Below the pieces are notes generated by a model that saw only the letters and a program-made list of their open reading frames with translations, was not told the origin of the DNA and did no database searches. From the NCBI GenBank assembly GCA_027531395.1, contig JAPZRO010000004.1, positions 372,001-436,000 of the forward strand: a stretch of DNA of 64,000 nucleotides. The letters are read 5' to 3'. Below, piece by piece: positions 52,797-62,187 of this stretch; the first letter of the stretch is position 1, and the number at the start of each line of letters is the position of its first letter. Origin of the DNA: Porphyrobacter sp. (GTDB lineage Bacteria > Pseudomonadota > Alphaproteobacteria > Sphingomonadales > Sphingomonadaceae). A program made the position numbers and the translations under genes.

Positions 52797-53965
52797 GCGC
52801 GCAAGATCCCGGATAGCGGCTTTGCGGTCCGCTCGGGGAACAGCCGCGCCAGCGTCGTTGCCGGATCGAGCCCGAGATGCTCGGCCACCGCGCCTGCCAG
52901 AACGCTTTCGAGCGCGATGGTCGGCGCAAGGTCGCGGCCCTCGTAGAGCTGGCTCTCGCCAAGGCCCGGCCAGTCGGCCAGCACCCGCCCGCCGCGCACG
53001 CCGCCGCCCAGCACCATCGCCGCACCGGCGGTGCCGTGATCGGTGCCATTGGTGCCATTGAGTTTCGCGGTGCGGCCGAACTCTGTCGCCACCAGCACCA
53101 TGGTGCTCGCCCACTCCTCGCCCATGCCCGCCTTGTAGGCCGCGAGCAGCGCGTCGAGCCCGCGCGCCGACCGCGCAAAGGCCCCGCGCTGGTTGGCGTG
53201 AGTGTCCCAGCCGTCGACCTCGATCATCGCGATCCGCGCGCCTTGGGGGCCCTTCATCAGCGAGGCGATCAGCGTGCCGTTGGCTCCGGCATCGCGCAGG
53301 CTGCGCAAACTGTCGTCGCCTGCCATCGCCCGGGTTTCAAGCGCGCGCGACCACAGGCCGGCAAGCTCGGCATCGCCATCATAGAGAGCTGCCACGCGCG
53401 TCATGTAATCGGCGCTGGCATCGGGCAGGGCCGAAGGCGCATAGCTCGACACCGGCGCATTGCCGCGCAGCGTCAGCGGCACAGTCGGGGCCACGGCCAG
53501 CGCGCGCGGCACCGCGCCGCCACGGCTTTCGGCCAGCAGGCCGACCAGCCGGTTGAGCCAGCCGTCCTTGGTTGCATAGGGCGCGGTGCCGCCGGTCTCG
53601 AGCAGGTTCTGCCCGTCGAAATGCGAGCGCTCGCGGTAGGTGGTCGCGGCGGCATGAACGAACAGCGCCTCGCCCGCCTGCGCGGCCTTGCCGACCTCGG
53701 CAAAGGCGGGGTGCAGCGCGAAGAAGCTGCCAATGCGCGGGGCGCTCTCGTAATCGGCAAGGCTGGCACCGCGCAGGGCTTCAAAGCCGGGATCGCCTAC
53801 GGGTGCGAGCATCGCCATGCCGTCGGCCGCGCCGCGCAGCAGCACGAACAGCAGGTTGCGCGTGCCACTCCCCTGCGCCAGCGCGATGCGCGGAAGGGCG
53901 AGGGTGCTGGCACCCAGAGCGAGCGATCCGGCGAGCAGGGTGCGACGGTTCAGAAGGGTGAGCAT
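52793..53965 (-). CDS. DUF1501 family exported protein
   Basis: This 390-residue protein has an N-terminal twin-arginine-like signal (NRRTLLAGSLALGASTLALP). The body belongs to DUF1501, a family distantly related to sulfatases/alkaline-phosphatase fold. Visible family motifs are LLRGAADGMAMLAPVGDP, HFDGQNLLETG, VDGWDTHANQRG and FGRTAKLNGTNGTDHG (His/Asp of a presumed metal site). It sits six bases after a DUF1800 gene; the pair is conserved in many Proteobacteria and Planctomycetes, but its function is unknown. The stop overlaps the GH3 stop in CTAG. Confidence 0.88.
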   Translation of the reverse strand: MLTLLNRRTLLAGSLALGASTLALPRIALAQGSGTRNLLFVLLRGAADGMAMLAPVGDPGFEALRGASLADYESAPRIGSFFALHPAFAEVGKAAQAGEALFVHAAATTYRERSHFDGQNLLETGGTAPYATKDGWLNRLVGLLAESRGGAVPRALAVAPTVPLTLRGNAPVSSYAPSALPDASADYMTRVAALYDGDAELAGLWSRALETRAMAGDDSLRSLRDAGANGTLIASLMKGPQGARIAMIEVDGWDTHANQRGAFARSARGLDALLAAYKAGMGEEWASTMVLVATEFGRTAKLNGTNGTDHGTAGAAMVLGGGVRGGRVLADWPGLGESQLYEGRDLAPTIALESVLAGAVAEHLGLDPATTLARLFPERTAKPLSGILRA

Positions 53966-53971
53966 GTCGGC

Positions 53972-55438
53972 TTACCTCCGCATCATTTCAGGGGCGACGA
54001 GCAGCAGGGCGAGCGCCTGCCGCCCGCTTTCGGCGCGGGTCAGCATTGTCCGCGTCGAAGTACTCAGGGTATCGGGAAAGGCGGCCTCGGCGCGGGCGAG
54101 AACGTCCTCGGCCGGCGAGCCTTGGGCGATGCGTTCGGCCAGCTCCACGCGGCGGAGCAGCACATCGGGTGCGGCCCAACTGGCGGCGAGATCGTCATAG
54201 CCGGCGGGCGAGGGCGCGCGCCACGGCGACTGGCCAAGCTCGCCCAGCACCCGCGCGATGCGCGGCGGCTCCATCCGCTCGATGCCCGAGAGGCGTGCGG
54301 CGGCGATGAACCATTCGAACGGGCTGCGGAACTTGACCGGACCGGGCACCCATACCTCAGGCGCGGCGATCAGCGTGCGGGTGAGGCTGGCCAGATCGCC
54401 GCCGGTCTTGCGGAAATCCGCTTCCAGCTGCGCGACAAGGCTTGCGGGCGGGGTGTCGCCGGCAAAGTGGCGTGCGAGCTTGGTGGCGATGTGGCGCGCG
54501 GTGGCGGGGTGCGCGGCGAGATCGTCGAGCACGGCGATCGCCTGCTGCGGCCCGACCTCGGCATAGCGCGTGCCCATGATCATGCGCGAACCCGGCTCGT
54601 GCGCCAGCGCGACGAAGGCCGCGCCGCTCGGCTGGTCTGCGGCGAGGCGACCGACCCGCCCGACCCCCGGCACGGTCCACCCGGTCAGCGCGCGGGCGAA
54701 TTCGGCGATGTCGGCCTGGGTGTAGCCTCCGTCCACCCCGAGGGTATGCAACTCGAGAATTTCGCGCGCGAGGTTCTCGTTGATCCCGCGCGGGCCTTGC
54801 GCTCCGGCCTGCCGTAAGCGCCGCTTTCCGGCGGGCGATTCCGGGCCGATCGATTGGAACTGGTCGAGATAGAGCAGCATCGCCGGGTGCAGCACCGCGG
54901 CCTTGAGCATGTCGGAAAAGCGCCCCAGCACATGCGGGCGGATCGCGCCGAATTCGTGCGGGCCGACTTCGAACTGCGTGCCCGGCTTGCCGACCGAGAC
55001 GCTGAAATGATTGCTCCAGAAATGCACCAGCCGCTCGACCAGCGGGGCGGGGCTGGCAATGGCGACGTTCACGCGCACCGCGAGATCGTCGACCACCACG
55101 CGGCGCGCCTCCATCAGCTTCTCGCGATATTCGGGCGGCAGGCCGGCGAGCGCAGCGGCGCGGGGGTTTTCGGGTGCGCCCTCGGCCATGGCGCCAGCCA
55201 TGCCCTGCTCGGCCATCCCCGGCTCGCCCATCTCGCGCACCTTTTCGCGAAGGTCGCGCAGCAGGCGCAGCATCTCGCCGGTCTTGCCGCGGGTTGCGGT
55301 TCGGGTAGCGATGGCGCGCGGGGCCGGGTCGAAGGCGTCGAGCTGGCGCAGCAGATAACGGCGCGCGTCCTCGGGCGGTTGCTTGCCATGCGCCAGGCCA
55401 TAGCCGAAGCGGTTGAGGGCAATGCTGGCCGGGCTCAT
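53972..55438 (-). CDS. DUF1800 family protein
   Basis: This 488-residue protein matches DUF1800: ALNRFGYG at the start, RLVHFWSNHFSVS, MLLYLDQFQSIGP, GINENLAREILELHTLGV and TQADIAEFARALTGW. No clear signal peptide is seen at the chosen start, although the DUF1501 partner is exported. A Met/Gly/Glu-rich stretch at about residues 70-92 (MGEPGMAEQGMAGAMAEG) looks like a flexible linker. It precedes the DUF1501 gene by six bases and is certainly cotranscribed. The pair's biological role is unassigned. Confidence 0.87.
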   Translation of the reverse strand: MSPASIALNRFGYGLAHGKQPPEDARRYLLRQLDAFDPAPRAIATRTATRGKTGEMLRLLRDLREKVREMGEPGMAEQGMAGAMAEGAPENPRAAALAGLPPEYREKLMEARRVVVDDLAVRVNVAIASPAPLVERLVHFWSNHFSVSVGKPGTQFEVGPHEFGAIRPHVLGRFSDMLKAAVLHPAMLLYLDQFQSIGPESPAGKRRLRQAGAQGPRGINENLAREILELHTLGVDGGYTQADIAEFARALTGWTVPGVGRVGRLAADQPSGAAFVALAHEPGSRMIMGTRYAEVGPQQAIAVLDDLAAHPATARHIATKLARHFAGDTPPASLVAQLEADFRKTGGDLASLTRTLIAAPEVWVPGPVKFRSPFEWFIAAARLSGIERMEPPRIARVLGELGQSPWRAPSPAGYDDLAASWAAPDVLLRRVELAERIAQGSPAEDVLARAEAAFPDTLSTSTRTMLTRAESGRQALALLLVAPEMMRR

Positions 55439-55580
55439 TGCTGCGCCTCGCAGGGGCCGGGTCGGTTACTGGGGGTCGTGTGACGCATGGCTATCCTCTC
55501 GGCCGCAGCAAGCGATGCCGTGGCTGTCCTAACCCAAACGATTCACCCCGGCCAATCCTTCGCGGCTCCCGCGCGGTTTT

Positions 55581-57566
55581 TCACGGCAGGACGATGTCAA
55601 AGCCGTGCGGCATCGGATCGAGTGCGTCGAGCAACGCCTGCAAGGCCGCCACGTCGCCCTCGATGGCGACCCCCGGCATCCCGGCCACGGTGCTCACCGG
55701 CACCTTGACGAACATCAGCGCCAGCAGCGCGCGGCGCGGGCCGCGGATGGTGATGTCGGGCTTGGCCGGCAGCGCGCCGCTGCGCCCGATCATCGCCTGC
55801 CCATTGATCTCGAGCATCGCCTGTTCCTTGCGATCGGGAATGTCGATCGCGACGATCAGGCTGCGCCCGCCCGCCGGGGCGGTGAAGCGTTCGGGGGCAA
55901 ACAGGGTCGCGGCGCTATCGAGCAGTTCCTGCGTCGAGATCGCGGCGATGGTGTCGTTGCTCTGCACCGCGTTGCTCTCGGGCCGTCCGCGTTTGAGGTC
56001 GCTGGCGGCCGAGAGGAACTGGTTGCGCCAGATCGCGCTCTGCGACTGATAGCCCTGCTGTTCGTAGCTCGCCGCCAGCATTGCCTTGGCCCGCGCATTC
56101 TCGGGCGCGGCGAAGACGAGGTTCTGGAGCAGGTCCGAAGACCAGCGGTAATCGCCCGCCGCCATCGCGTTTTCGGCAAGCGCCAGCGTGCGCTCGGCAC
56201 CGCCCAATGCCTCGATCAGCTTTCTGGCGCGCTCGATCGGCGGGTGCGGGTGGAGATTGGCGGGGACGGCATCATACCAGCCGAGATAGAACTGGTAGAT
56301 CGCCTTGGCGTTGTGGCTGACCGTTCCGTAATAGCCGCGCGTCGACCATTCCGCGGCAAGCCCCGGCGGGATCGCGGCATCGAGCGCCTCGGCGATCTCG
56401 GCCATGGTCTCGCCGCGGTTCATGCGGCGCACGGTCTGGTCGTGGAGCCAGCGGTAGATGTCGCGCTGGGCAGAGAGCCATGCGGTGCCCGCCTCGCGCC
56501 CGAAGATCGGCCAGCAATGGCTCGAGATTACCGCATCGGACTGCGGGGCATAGCGGGTTGCCGCCTCGTCGAGATAATGTGCCCAGGCCCGCGCATCGCG
56601 CACCTTGGCCCCGCGCGGGGTGAGGATGTTGTGCAGCGAACAGGTCGCGATTTCGGCGGCAAGGAAGGTCTTGGCCGGAGCGATGAATACGTTGAATTCC
56701 GCCGGAGCCTCGGTGCCCGAGACGATCTGGAATTCGAGCGCGATGCCGTCCACCACCCGGGTCTCGCCGGTCTTCGCGATGGTGTCGGTCGGCGCGATCA
56801 GGCTGAGCTGGCCGACCGACAGGCCCCGGCCGATGCCGCTGCCCATCTGCCCGGTCGCCCCCGGCGCCAGCCCGGTGCCGAACTGATAGGCCGCCCGCCG
56901 CGACATCGCGCCGCCGGCCATGACATTTTCCGAGGTCGCCTCTTCCATGAACCCCTCGGGCGCGATCACCGGCACCCGGCCGGCGGTCACCGCCGCCTCG
57001 TCCACCACGCCGCGCACGCCGCCGAAGTGATCGCCGTGGCTGTGCGAATAGATCACCGCGCTGACCGGCCGTTCGCCGAGCGTGGTGTTGACCAGCTCCA
57101 GCGCCGCCTTCGCCGCGTCGCTGCTGGTGAGCGGGTCGATCACGATCCACCCGCTTTGCCCGCGGATGATCGTCATATTCGATACGTCGAAGCCGCGCAC
57201 CTGCCACACGCCCGGCACGACTTCGAACAGTCCGTGGTGCTTGAGGTGGGTCATGTGCCGCCACAGCGCGGGGTGCACCGTATCGGGCGCGGGGCCGCTG
57301 ACGAAGTCATAGGCGGCAAGGTTCCAGACCGGCTTGCCGGCGGCATTGAGGATCAGCGGATCCTTGCGCGTCGCCAGAAAGCCGCGGACCGAGAATTCCG
57401 CATCGCGCGTGCCTTCGGGCGGCAGCTGCGCGGCGGCGGCGGCCTGCGCGGCTCGGGTCGCCTCGCTCGCCGCAGGCGCGGCCTCCTGTGCCAGCGCGCT
57501 GCCCGATGTCGCACCCGCCAGCACCAGCGCCAGCGCGGCGCCTGCGCGAAATCCTGCAATCCTCAT
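55581..57566 (-). CDS. SdsA-type alkyl sulfatase (metallo-beta-lactamase fold)
   Basis: This 661-residue periplasmic enzyme has signal peptide AALALVLAGATSGSALAQ (cut about residue 27), an N-terminal metallo-beta-lactamase domain with HSHGDHFGG zinc motif (about residue 177), further ligands in EIATCSLHN and SSHCWPIFG, an alkyl-sulfatase dimerisation domain (about 390-530) and a C-terminal SCP2-like domain (about 540-661). These are the hallmarks of BDS1/SdsA1 secondary alkyl sulfatases, which cleave detergents such as dodecyl sulfate. It is divergent from the CoA-transferase gene across 179 bases. Confidence 0.93.
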   Translation of the reverse strand: MRIAGFRAGAALALVLAGATSGSALAQEAAPAASEATRAAQAAAAAQLPPEGTRDAEFSVRGFLATRKDPLILNAAGKPVWNLAAYDFVSGPAPDTVHPALWRHMTHLKHHGLFEVVPGVWQVRGFDVSNMTIIRGQSGWIVIDPLTSSDAAKAALELVNTTLGERPVSAVIYSHSHGDHFGGVRGVVDEAAVTAGRVPVIAPEGFMEEATSENVMAGGAMSRRAAYQFGTGLAPGATGQMGSGIGRGLSVGQLSLIAPTDTIAKTGETRVVDGIALEFQIVSGTEAPAEFNVFIAPAKTFLAAEIATCSLHNILTPRGAKVRDARAWAHYLDEAATRYAPQSDAVISSHCWPIFGREAGTAWLSAQRDIYRWLHDQTVRRMNRGETMAEIAEALDAAIPPGLAAEWSTRGYYGTVSHNAKAIYQFYLGWYDAVPANLHPHPPIERARKLIEALGGAERTLALAENAMAAGDYRWSSDLLQNLVFAAPENARAKAMLAASYEQQGYQSQSAIWRNQFLSAASDLKRGRPESNAVQSNDTIAAISTQELLDSAATLFAPERFTAPAGGRSLIVAIDIPDRKEQAMLEINGQAMIGRSGALPAKPDITIRGPRRALLALMFVKVPVSTVAGMPGVAIEGDVAALQALLDALDPMPHGFDIVLP

Positions 57567-57745
57567 GTCGATCTACCCCTCTTCTCCCGCTGCGGTGATG
57601 CCCGCGCGGGGCGGGGGATTCAAGCGATGATGCAGGCAAGGCGAACCCAGCTCGGGGACAGTGCGCGCGAAAACCCTTGCCAAGCGCGCCCGTGATGCCG
57701 ACGAGGTCTTTCAAAAGCACCGGCACGGGAGGGCAAGGGCAGGTC

Positions 57746-58846
57746 ATGGGCAAGTTGAGCGGCGTTCGGGTGGTGGATCTTTCGCAGTTCCTGCCCGGAC
57801 CGATGCTGACGGTGATGATGGCCGATCACGGCGCGGAGGTGATCAAGATCGAGCCGGCTGCGGGCGATCCGGCGCGCGAGCAGGCGCCGTTCGATGCCTA
57901 TGACGGCGCGGAGCATTCGGTGTGGTTCGCTAATCTCAACCGCGGCAAGAAGAGCGTCGTGCTCGATCTCAAGAGCGAGGCGGGCAAGGCGACCTTGCGC
58001 GAACTGGTGGCCGGGGCCGACGTCTTCGTCGAGAGTTTCCGTCCGGGGGTGATGGCGCGGCTGGGGTTCGATTACGAGAGCGTCAAGGCGATCCGGCCGG
58101 ACATCGTCTATTGCTCGATCTCCGCCTTCGGCCAGCATGGCGCGCTCTCGCACCATCCCGCGCACGACATGGCGGTGCAGGCGCTCGCGGGGTTCCTGTC
58201 GGTCAATGACGGGCCGGACGGCACGCCGGTGGTTCCCGGCGCGGCGAGCGCCGATCTCGCCGCCGGGCTCACCGGGCTATCGGCGGTGCTGATGGCGCTG
58301 GTCGGGCGCGAGCGGACGGGCGAGGGCGCCTATATCGACTGCGCGATGTTCGACAGCCTGCTGCCATGGTGCGCGCACACCGCGGGCAGCGCGATCGCCG
58401 GCGGCCCGGCCCCGCGCTCGGCCGCGCAGCGTAGCCTCGGCGGCGCGGCGTTCTATCAGGTCTATCGCACCGCCGACGATGCCCATGTCGTGCTCGGCGG
58501 GCGCGAGCTGAAGTTCGCGCGCAACCTGCTGGAGGCGCTCGGTCGCCCCGATCTCTACCCCATCGCCGATGCCCCTGCGGGCGAGCAGGGCGAACTGATC
58601 GCCTTCCTGCGCGACACCTTCGCCACGCGCACCCGCGCCGAATGGGTGGAATGGTTCGCCGACAAGGACGTTGCCTTCGCCCCCGTGCTCAATTTCCGCG
58701 AAGCGCTCGACGAGCCGCACGTGGCCGAGCGCGGTCTGGTGGTGAAGGACGAGAGCGGCGGCAATTTCATCGCTCCCGCGATCCGCTTTGCGGGCGAGCA
58801 ATGGGTGCCGGGCCGCGTGCCCGGTCTGGGGGAGAGCGACGCATGA
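57746..58846 (+). CDS. Family III CoA-transferase (CaiB/BaiF-like)
   Basis: This 366-residue enzyme swaps CoA between carboxylic acids. Family motifs are VRVVDLSQFLPGPM, EVIKIEP, NRGKKSVVLDLK, SFRPGVMARLGFDY and the catalytic Asp141 in HPAHDMAVQALAG. Start ATG 57746 has AGGGCAGG ahead of it. Its stop overlaps the next gene's start (ATGA). The divergently transcribed alkyl sulfatase and the downstream metallo-hydrolase hint at a catabolic unit for an alkyl or acyl compound, but the substrate is not evident. Confidence 0.92.
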   Translation: MGKLSGVRVVDLSQFLPGPMLTVMMADHGAEVIKIEPAAGDPAREQAPFDAYDGAEHSVWFANLNRGKKSVVLDLKSEAGKATLRELVAGADVFVESFRPGVMARLGFDYESVKAIRPDIVYCSISAFGQHGALSHHPAHDMAVQALAGFLSVNDGPDGTPVVPGAASADLAAGLTGLSAVLMALVGRERTGEGAYIDCAMFDSLLPWCAHTAGSAIAGGPAPRSAAQRSLGGAAFYQVYRTADDAHVVLGGRELKFARNLLEALGRPDLYPIADAPAGEQGELIAFLRDTFATRTRAEWVEWFADKDVAFAPVLNFREALDEPHVAERGLVVKDESGGNFIAPAIRFAGEQWVPGRVPGLGESDA

Positions 58847-59925
58847 AGCGCGGGACAAAAATCGCGCTCGCGCTGGCGGTGCTGGCCGCGCTCGGCTTTG
58901 CCGGGTTCAAGGCCTTCGAACGCCCGATCGCGCTGGCGCTGTTCGAACGGGTGGTGCAGCGCAATGTCGGTGCCGATCGCAGCGCCGCGCTGCCCGACGG
59001 CCTCCATGTCTATCTGTGCGGCTCGGGTTCGCCGATGGCCGATCCCGAGCGCGCCGGCCCCTGCCTCGGGGTGATCGCGGGCGACACGCGGCTGATCGTC
59101 GATGTCGGCGCGGGCTCGATGCGGGTGCTCGGGCGGATGGGTTTTCCGCTGGGCCGAACCGACCGGCTGCTGCTCACCCACCTCCACTCCGACCATATCG
59201 ACGGGCTGGGCGAGCTGATGGTGCAGTCCTGGGTCGCCAATGCGCGGGGCGCGCCGCTGCCCGTCTCCGGCCCGCCCGGCACCGCCGAGGTCGCCGAGGG
59301 CTTCAACCGCGCCTACCGGATCGACGCGGGCTACCGCACCGCGCATCACGGAACCGGCGTTGCCAATCCGGCGGGCTACGGCCTCGTGCCGACGGAGATC
59401 GTCATTCCCGAGGGCGCGCGCAGCATCGTCGTGCTGCGCAAGGGCGATCTCGTCGTCACCGCGATCCGGGTGTCGCATGATCCGGTGACCGACGCCTATG
59501 CCTATCGCATCGACTACAAGGGCCGCTCGGTCGCGATCAGCGGCGATACCGCCTATGATCCCGCCTTCGCGCGTGCGGCCAAGGGCGTCGATGTGCTGTT
59601 CCACGAGGCGCTAGATCCGGTGCTGGTCGGCAAGATGGAGGCCGCCGCGCGTGCCAACGGCGCCCCGGTGATCGCCAAGGTGCTGGCGGACATTCCGGGC
59701 TATCACACCAGCCCGTTCGACGCAGCAAAGATCGCCGCGCGGGCCGAGGCGCGGATGCTGGTGTTCTACCACACCGTCCCGCCGCTCCCCACGCGGATGA
59801 TCGAGCGCGCTTTCATGGACGGCACCGGTGCGGTGTTCGGCGGCGACATCCGGCTCGGCCGCGATGGCGATCTCGTCAGCCTGCCGGCCGGATCGGATGC
59901 GATCGAGACCGCCAATTCCCTGTAG
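58843..59925 (+). CDS. Membrane-anchored metallo-beta-lactamase-fold hydrolase
   Basis: This 360-residue protein has an N-terminal hydrophobic anchor (8-22), then an RNase Z/arylsulfatase-like metallo-beta-lactamase domain with LTHLHSDHIDG zinc motif (about residue 110), ISGDTAYDP and FYHTVPPLP. This pattern resembles exported MBL-fold hydrolases of the AtsA-like group rather than tRNase Z. Four-base overlap with the CoA-transferase gene shows translational coupling. The substrate is unknown; 160 gene-free bases separate it from the next unit. Confidence 0.87.
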   Translation: MKRGTKIALALAVLAALGFAGFKAFERPIALALFERVVQRNVGADRSAALPDGLHVYLCGSGSPMADPERAGPCLGVIAGDTRLIVDVGAGSMRVLGRMGFPLGRTDRLLLTHLHSDHIDGLGELMVQSWVANARGAPLPVSGPPGTAEVAEGFNRAYRIDAGYRTAHHGTGVANPAGYGLVPTEIVIPEGARSIVVLRKGDLVVTAIRVSHDPVTDAYAYRIDYKGRSVAISGDTAYDPAFARAAKGVDVLFHEALDPVLVGKMEAAARANGAPVIAKVLADIPGYHTSPFDAAKIAARAEARMLVFYHTVPPLPTRMIERAFMDGTGAVFGGDIRLGRDGDLVSLPAGSDAIETANSL

Positions 59926-60085
59926 TTTCCCCTAGGCCCGCCCCCGGCATCGCGGAGCGGCGATTTTGCGCGAAAAGGGCCCTGTGTTTACCGATCGCTA
60001 ACCATTTTTGTTCATCCCCTGACCTGCCACGCACAGGGCGCGCGGGAAGGGTCTCCGGCGCGCTGCTTGCAAAACGGGGGCTTGA

Positions 60086-61735
60086 ATGACGTCGATCGAT
60101 ACCGGAACCGCTGGCCGCAACACCGCATCTTCGCAAGGGCCGGGCGTCATCGACGTCGATGTCGTGATCATCGGGGCCGGCCCTGCCGGTCTGACCGCGG
60201 GCTACCAGCTCACCAAGGCGGGCAAGACCGTCGCGATCATCGAGCAGGACCCGGTCTATGTCGGCGGCATCAGCCGCACCGTGGAGCACGAAGGCTACCG
60301 CTTCGACATCGGCGGGCACCGCTTCTTCTCCAAGTCGCAGGCGGTGGTTGATCTGTGGAACGAGATCCTGCCCGACGACTTCATCCAGCGCCCGCGCATG
60401 AGCCGCATCTATTACGAGGGCAAGTTCTACTCCTACCCTCTGCGCGCCTTCGAGGCGCTCGGCAATCTCGGCATCCTGCGCTCGACCGCCTGCATGGCGA
60501 GTTACCTGTGGCGCCGCGCCTTCCCGATCCGCGAGGTGAAGAGCTTCGAGGACTGGACCACCAACCAGTTCGGCGAGAAGCTCTATTCGATCTTCTTCAA
60601 GACCTACACCGAGAAGGTGTGGGGCATGCCCTGCAACGAGATGAGCGCCGACTGGGCCGCCCAGCGCATCAAGGGCCTCTCGCTCATGGGCGCGGTGGTC
60701 GACGGGCTGAAGCGCAGCCTCGGCCTCAACAAGCGCCCCAATGACGGGCAGGCGGTCAAGACCCTGCTCGAAACCTTCCGCTACCCGCGCCTTGGCCCGG
60801 GGATGATGTGGGATGCGGCGCGCGACAAGATCATCGCCAGCGGCAAGGGGCAGGTGCTGATGGCGCACAGCCTCGACCGCCTCGCCAGCGACGGACAGGG
60901 CGGCTGGTCGATGACCGCCAAGGGCCCTGACGGCCTCGTCCAGATCCGTGCGGCCCACGCGATCAGCTCCGCGCCGATGCGCGAGCTCGCCAAGCGGCTC
61001 CACCCGCTGCCCGCGACCACGCTGGAAGCGAGCAAGCTGCGCTACCGCGACTTCCTCACCGTCGCGCTGATGATCGACAGCGAGGACCTGTTCCCCGACA
61101 ACTGGATCTACATCCACGACAGCAAGGTGAAGGTCGGCCGGGTGCAGAACTTCCGCTCGTGGTCGCCCGAGATGGTGCCCGATCCCAAGGTCGCCTGCGT
61201 CGGCCTTGAATATTTCTGCTTCGAAGGCGACGGGCTGTGGTCCGCGCCCGATGACGAGCTAGTCGAGCTTGCCAAGCGCGAGATGGAGATCCTCGGCCTC
61301 GTCGATCCGGCCAAGGTGATGGGCGGCGCGGTGGTGCGTCAGGAAAAGGCCTATCCGGTCTATGACGAGGACTATGCCGCCAATGTCGCCGCGATGCGCC
61401 ATGAACTGGAAGAACGCTTCCCCACGCTGCACCTCGTCGGGCGCAACGGGATGCACCGCTACAACAACCAGGACCACGCGATGATGACCGCGATGCTGAC
61501 CGTGGAGAACATCCTCGCCGGCAAGCGCGTCTACGACACCTGGTGCGTCAACGAGGACGCCGAGTATCACGAGGCGGGCGACGAGGGCGCCGAGGCCGGT
61601 CTGCCGGCGCGCGAGGCGGCCGAGACCCGTCCGCTGAGCGAAGACCAGATCGCCGCGCTCACCAGCTTGCGCGGCGTGCCCGAGCGGATTACCGCCGAGG
61701 GCGAGGCCCAACCGCCGCTGCGCAAATCCGCCTGA
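60086..61735 (+). CDS. UDP-galactopyranose-mutase/protoporphyrinogen-oxidase-like flavoprotein
   Basis: This 549-residue NAD(P)/FAD-dependent protein has an FAD motif VIIGAGPAGLTAGYQL (about 27-42), GGISRT, DIGGHRFFSKS and a C-terminal FAD contact GRNGMHRYNNQDHAMM. The GGHRFFSKS loop and the W-rich centre recall UDP-galactopyranose mutase relatives found in sphingomonad glycan clusters. A Glu/Ala-rich tail of about 45 residues follows the flavin domain. GtrA-like and GT-C-like genes follow on the same strand, so a role in making or modifying a polyprenyl- or nucleotide-linked sugar is plausible. Exact reaction unknown. Confidence 0.88.
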   Translation: MTSIDTGTAGRNTASSQGPGVIDVDVVIIGAGPAGLTAGYQLTKAGKTVAIIEQDPVYVGGISRTVEHEGYRFDIGGHRFFSKSQAVVDLWNEILPDDFIQRPRMSRIYYEGKFYSYPLRAFEALGNLGILRSTACMASYLWRRAFPIREVKSFEDWTTNQFGEKLYSIFFKTYTEKVWGMPCNEMSADWAAQRIKGLSLMGAVVDGLKRSLGLNKRPNDGQAVKTLLETFRYPRLGPGMMWDAARDKIIASGKGQVLMAHSLDRLASDGQGGWSMTAKGPDGLVQIRAAHAISSAPMRELAKRLHPLPATTLEASKLRYRDFLTVALMIDSEDLFPDNWIYIHDSKVKVGRVQNFRSWSPEMVPDPKVACVGLEYFCFEGDGLWSAPDDELVELAKREMEILGLVDPAKVMGGAVVRQEKAYPVYDEDYAANVAAMRHELEERFPTLHLVGRNGMHRYNNQDHAMMTAMLTVENILAGKRVYDTWCVNEDAEYHEAGDEGAEAGLPAREAAETRPLSEDQIAALTSLRGVPERITAEGEAQPPLRKSA

Positions 61736-61758
61736 GGCAGGCCAGCCGGGAGCTGCCC

Positions 61759-62187
61759 ATGATCCGTCCGCTTGCCGCGCTCGCGCTGCGGCTGTCCGAT
61801 ATCCGCTTCCTGCGCTATTTCGGCGCGAGCGTCGGCGCGCTTGCGGTGGACGTGAGCGCCTTCTTTGCCGCGCTGGCGCTCGGCATTGCCGCGGGTCCGG
61901 CCTCGGCGCTGGGCTATTCGCTCGGCATTCTGGCGCATTGGCTGATTTCAAGCCGCGCGGTGTTCCATGACGGGGTCGCGGCGGTCGGCCGCCAGCGGAT
62001 GGTGCAGAAGACCCTGTTCGTGGTCTCGGCCCTGGCCGGACTGGCGCTGACGACGCTGATCGTCACGGCGGCCGACCATGCGGGGATCGATCCGCGGCTG
62101 GCGAAACTCGCCGCGATCGCCGCGAGTTTCACCCTGACCTATATCCTGCGCGCGCAGATCGTGTTCAGGCCCAGCGCCCGGCCATGA
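61759..62187 (+). CDS. GtrA-like membrane protein
   Basis: This 142-residue protein with four hydrophobic helices matches the GtrA/PF04138 family (FLRYFGASVGALAVDVSAFF start and a final helix with SFTLTYILRAQIVF). Such proteins help move polyprenyl-linked sugars across the inner membrane or assist cell-surface polysaccharide synthesis. Start ATG 61759 has GGGAG eight bases upstream. The stop overlaps the GT-C-like gene start (ATGA). Confidence 0.88.
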   Translation: MIRPLAALALRLSDIRFLRYFGASVGALAVDVSAFFAALALGIAAGPASALGYSLGILAHWLISSRAVFHDGVAAVGRQRMVQKTLFVVSALAGLALTTLIVTAADHAGIDPRLAKLAAIAASFTLTYILRAQIVFRPSARP

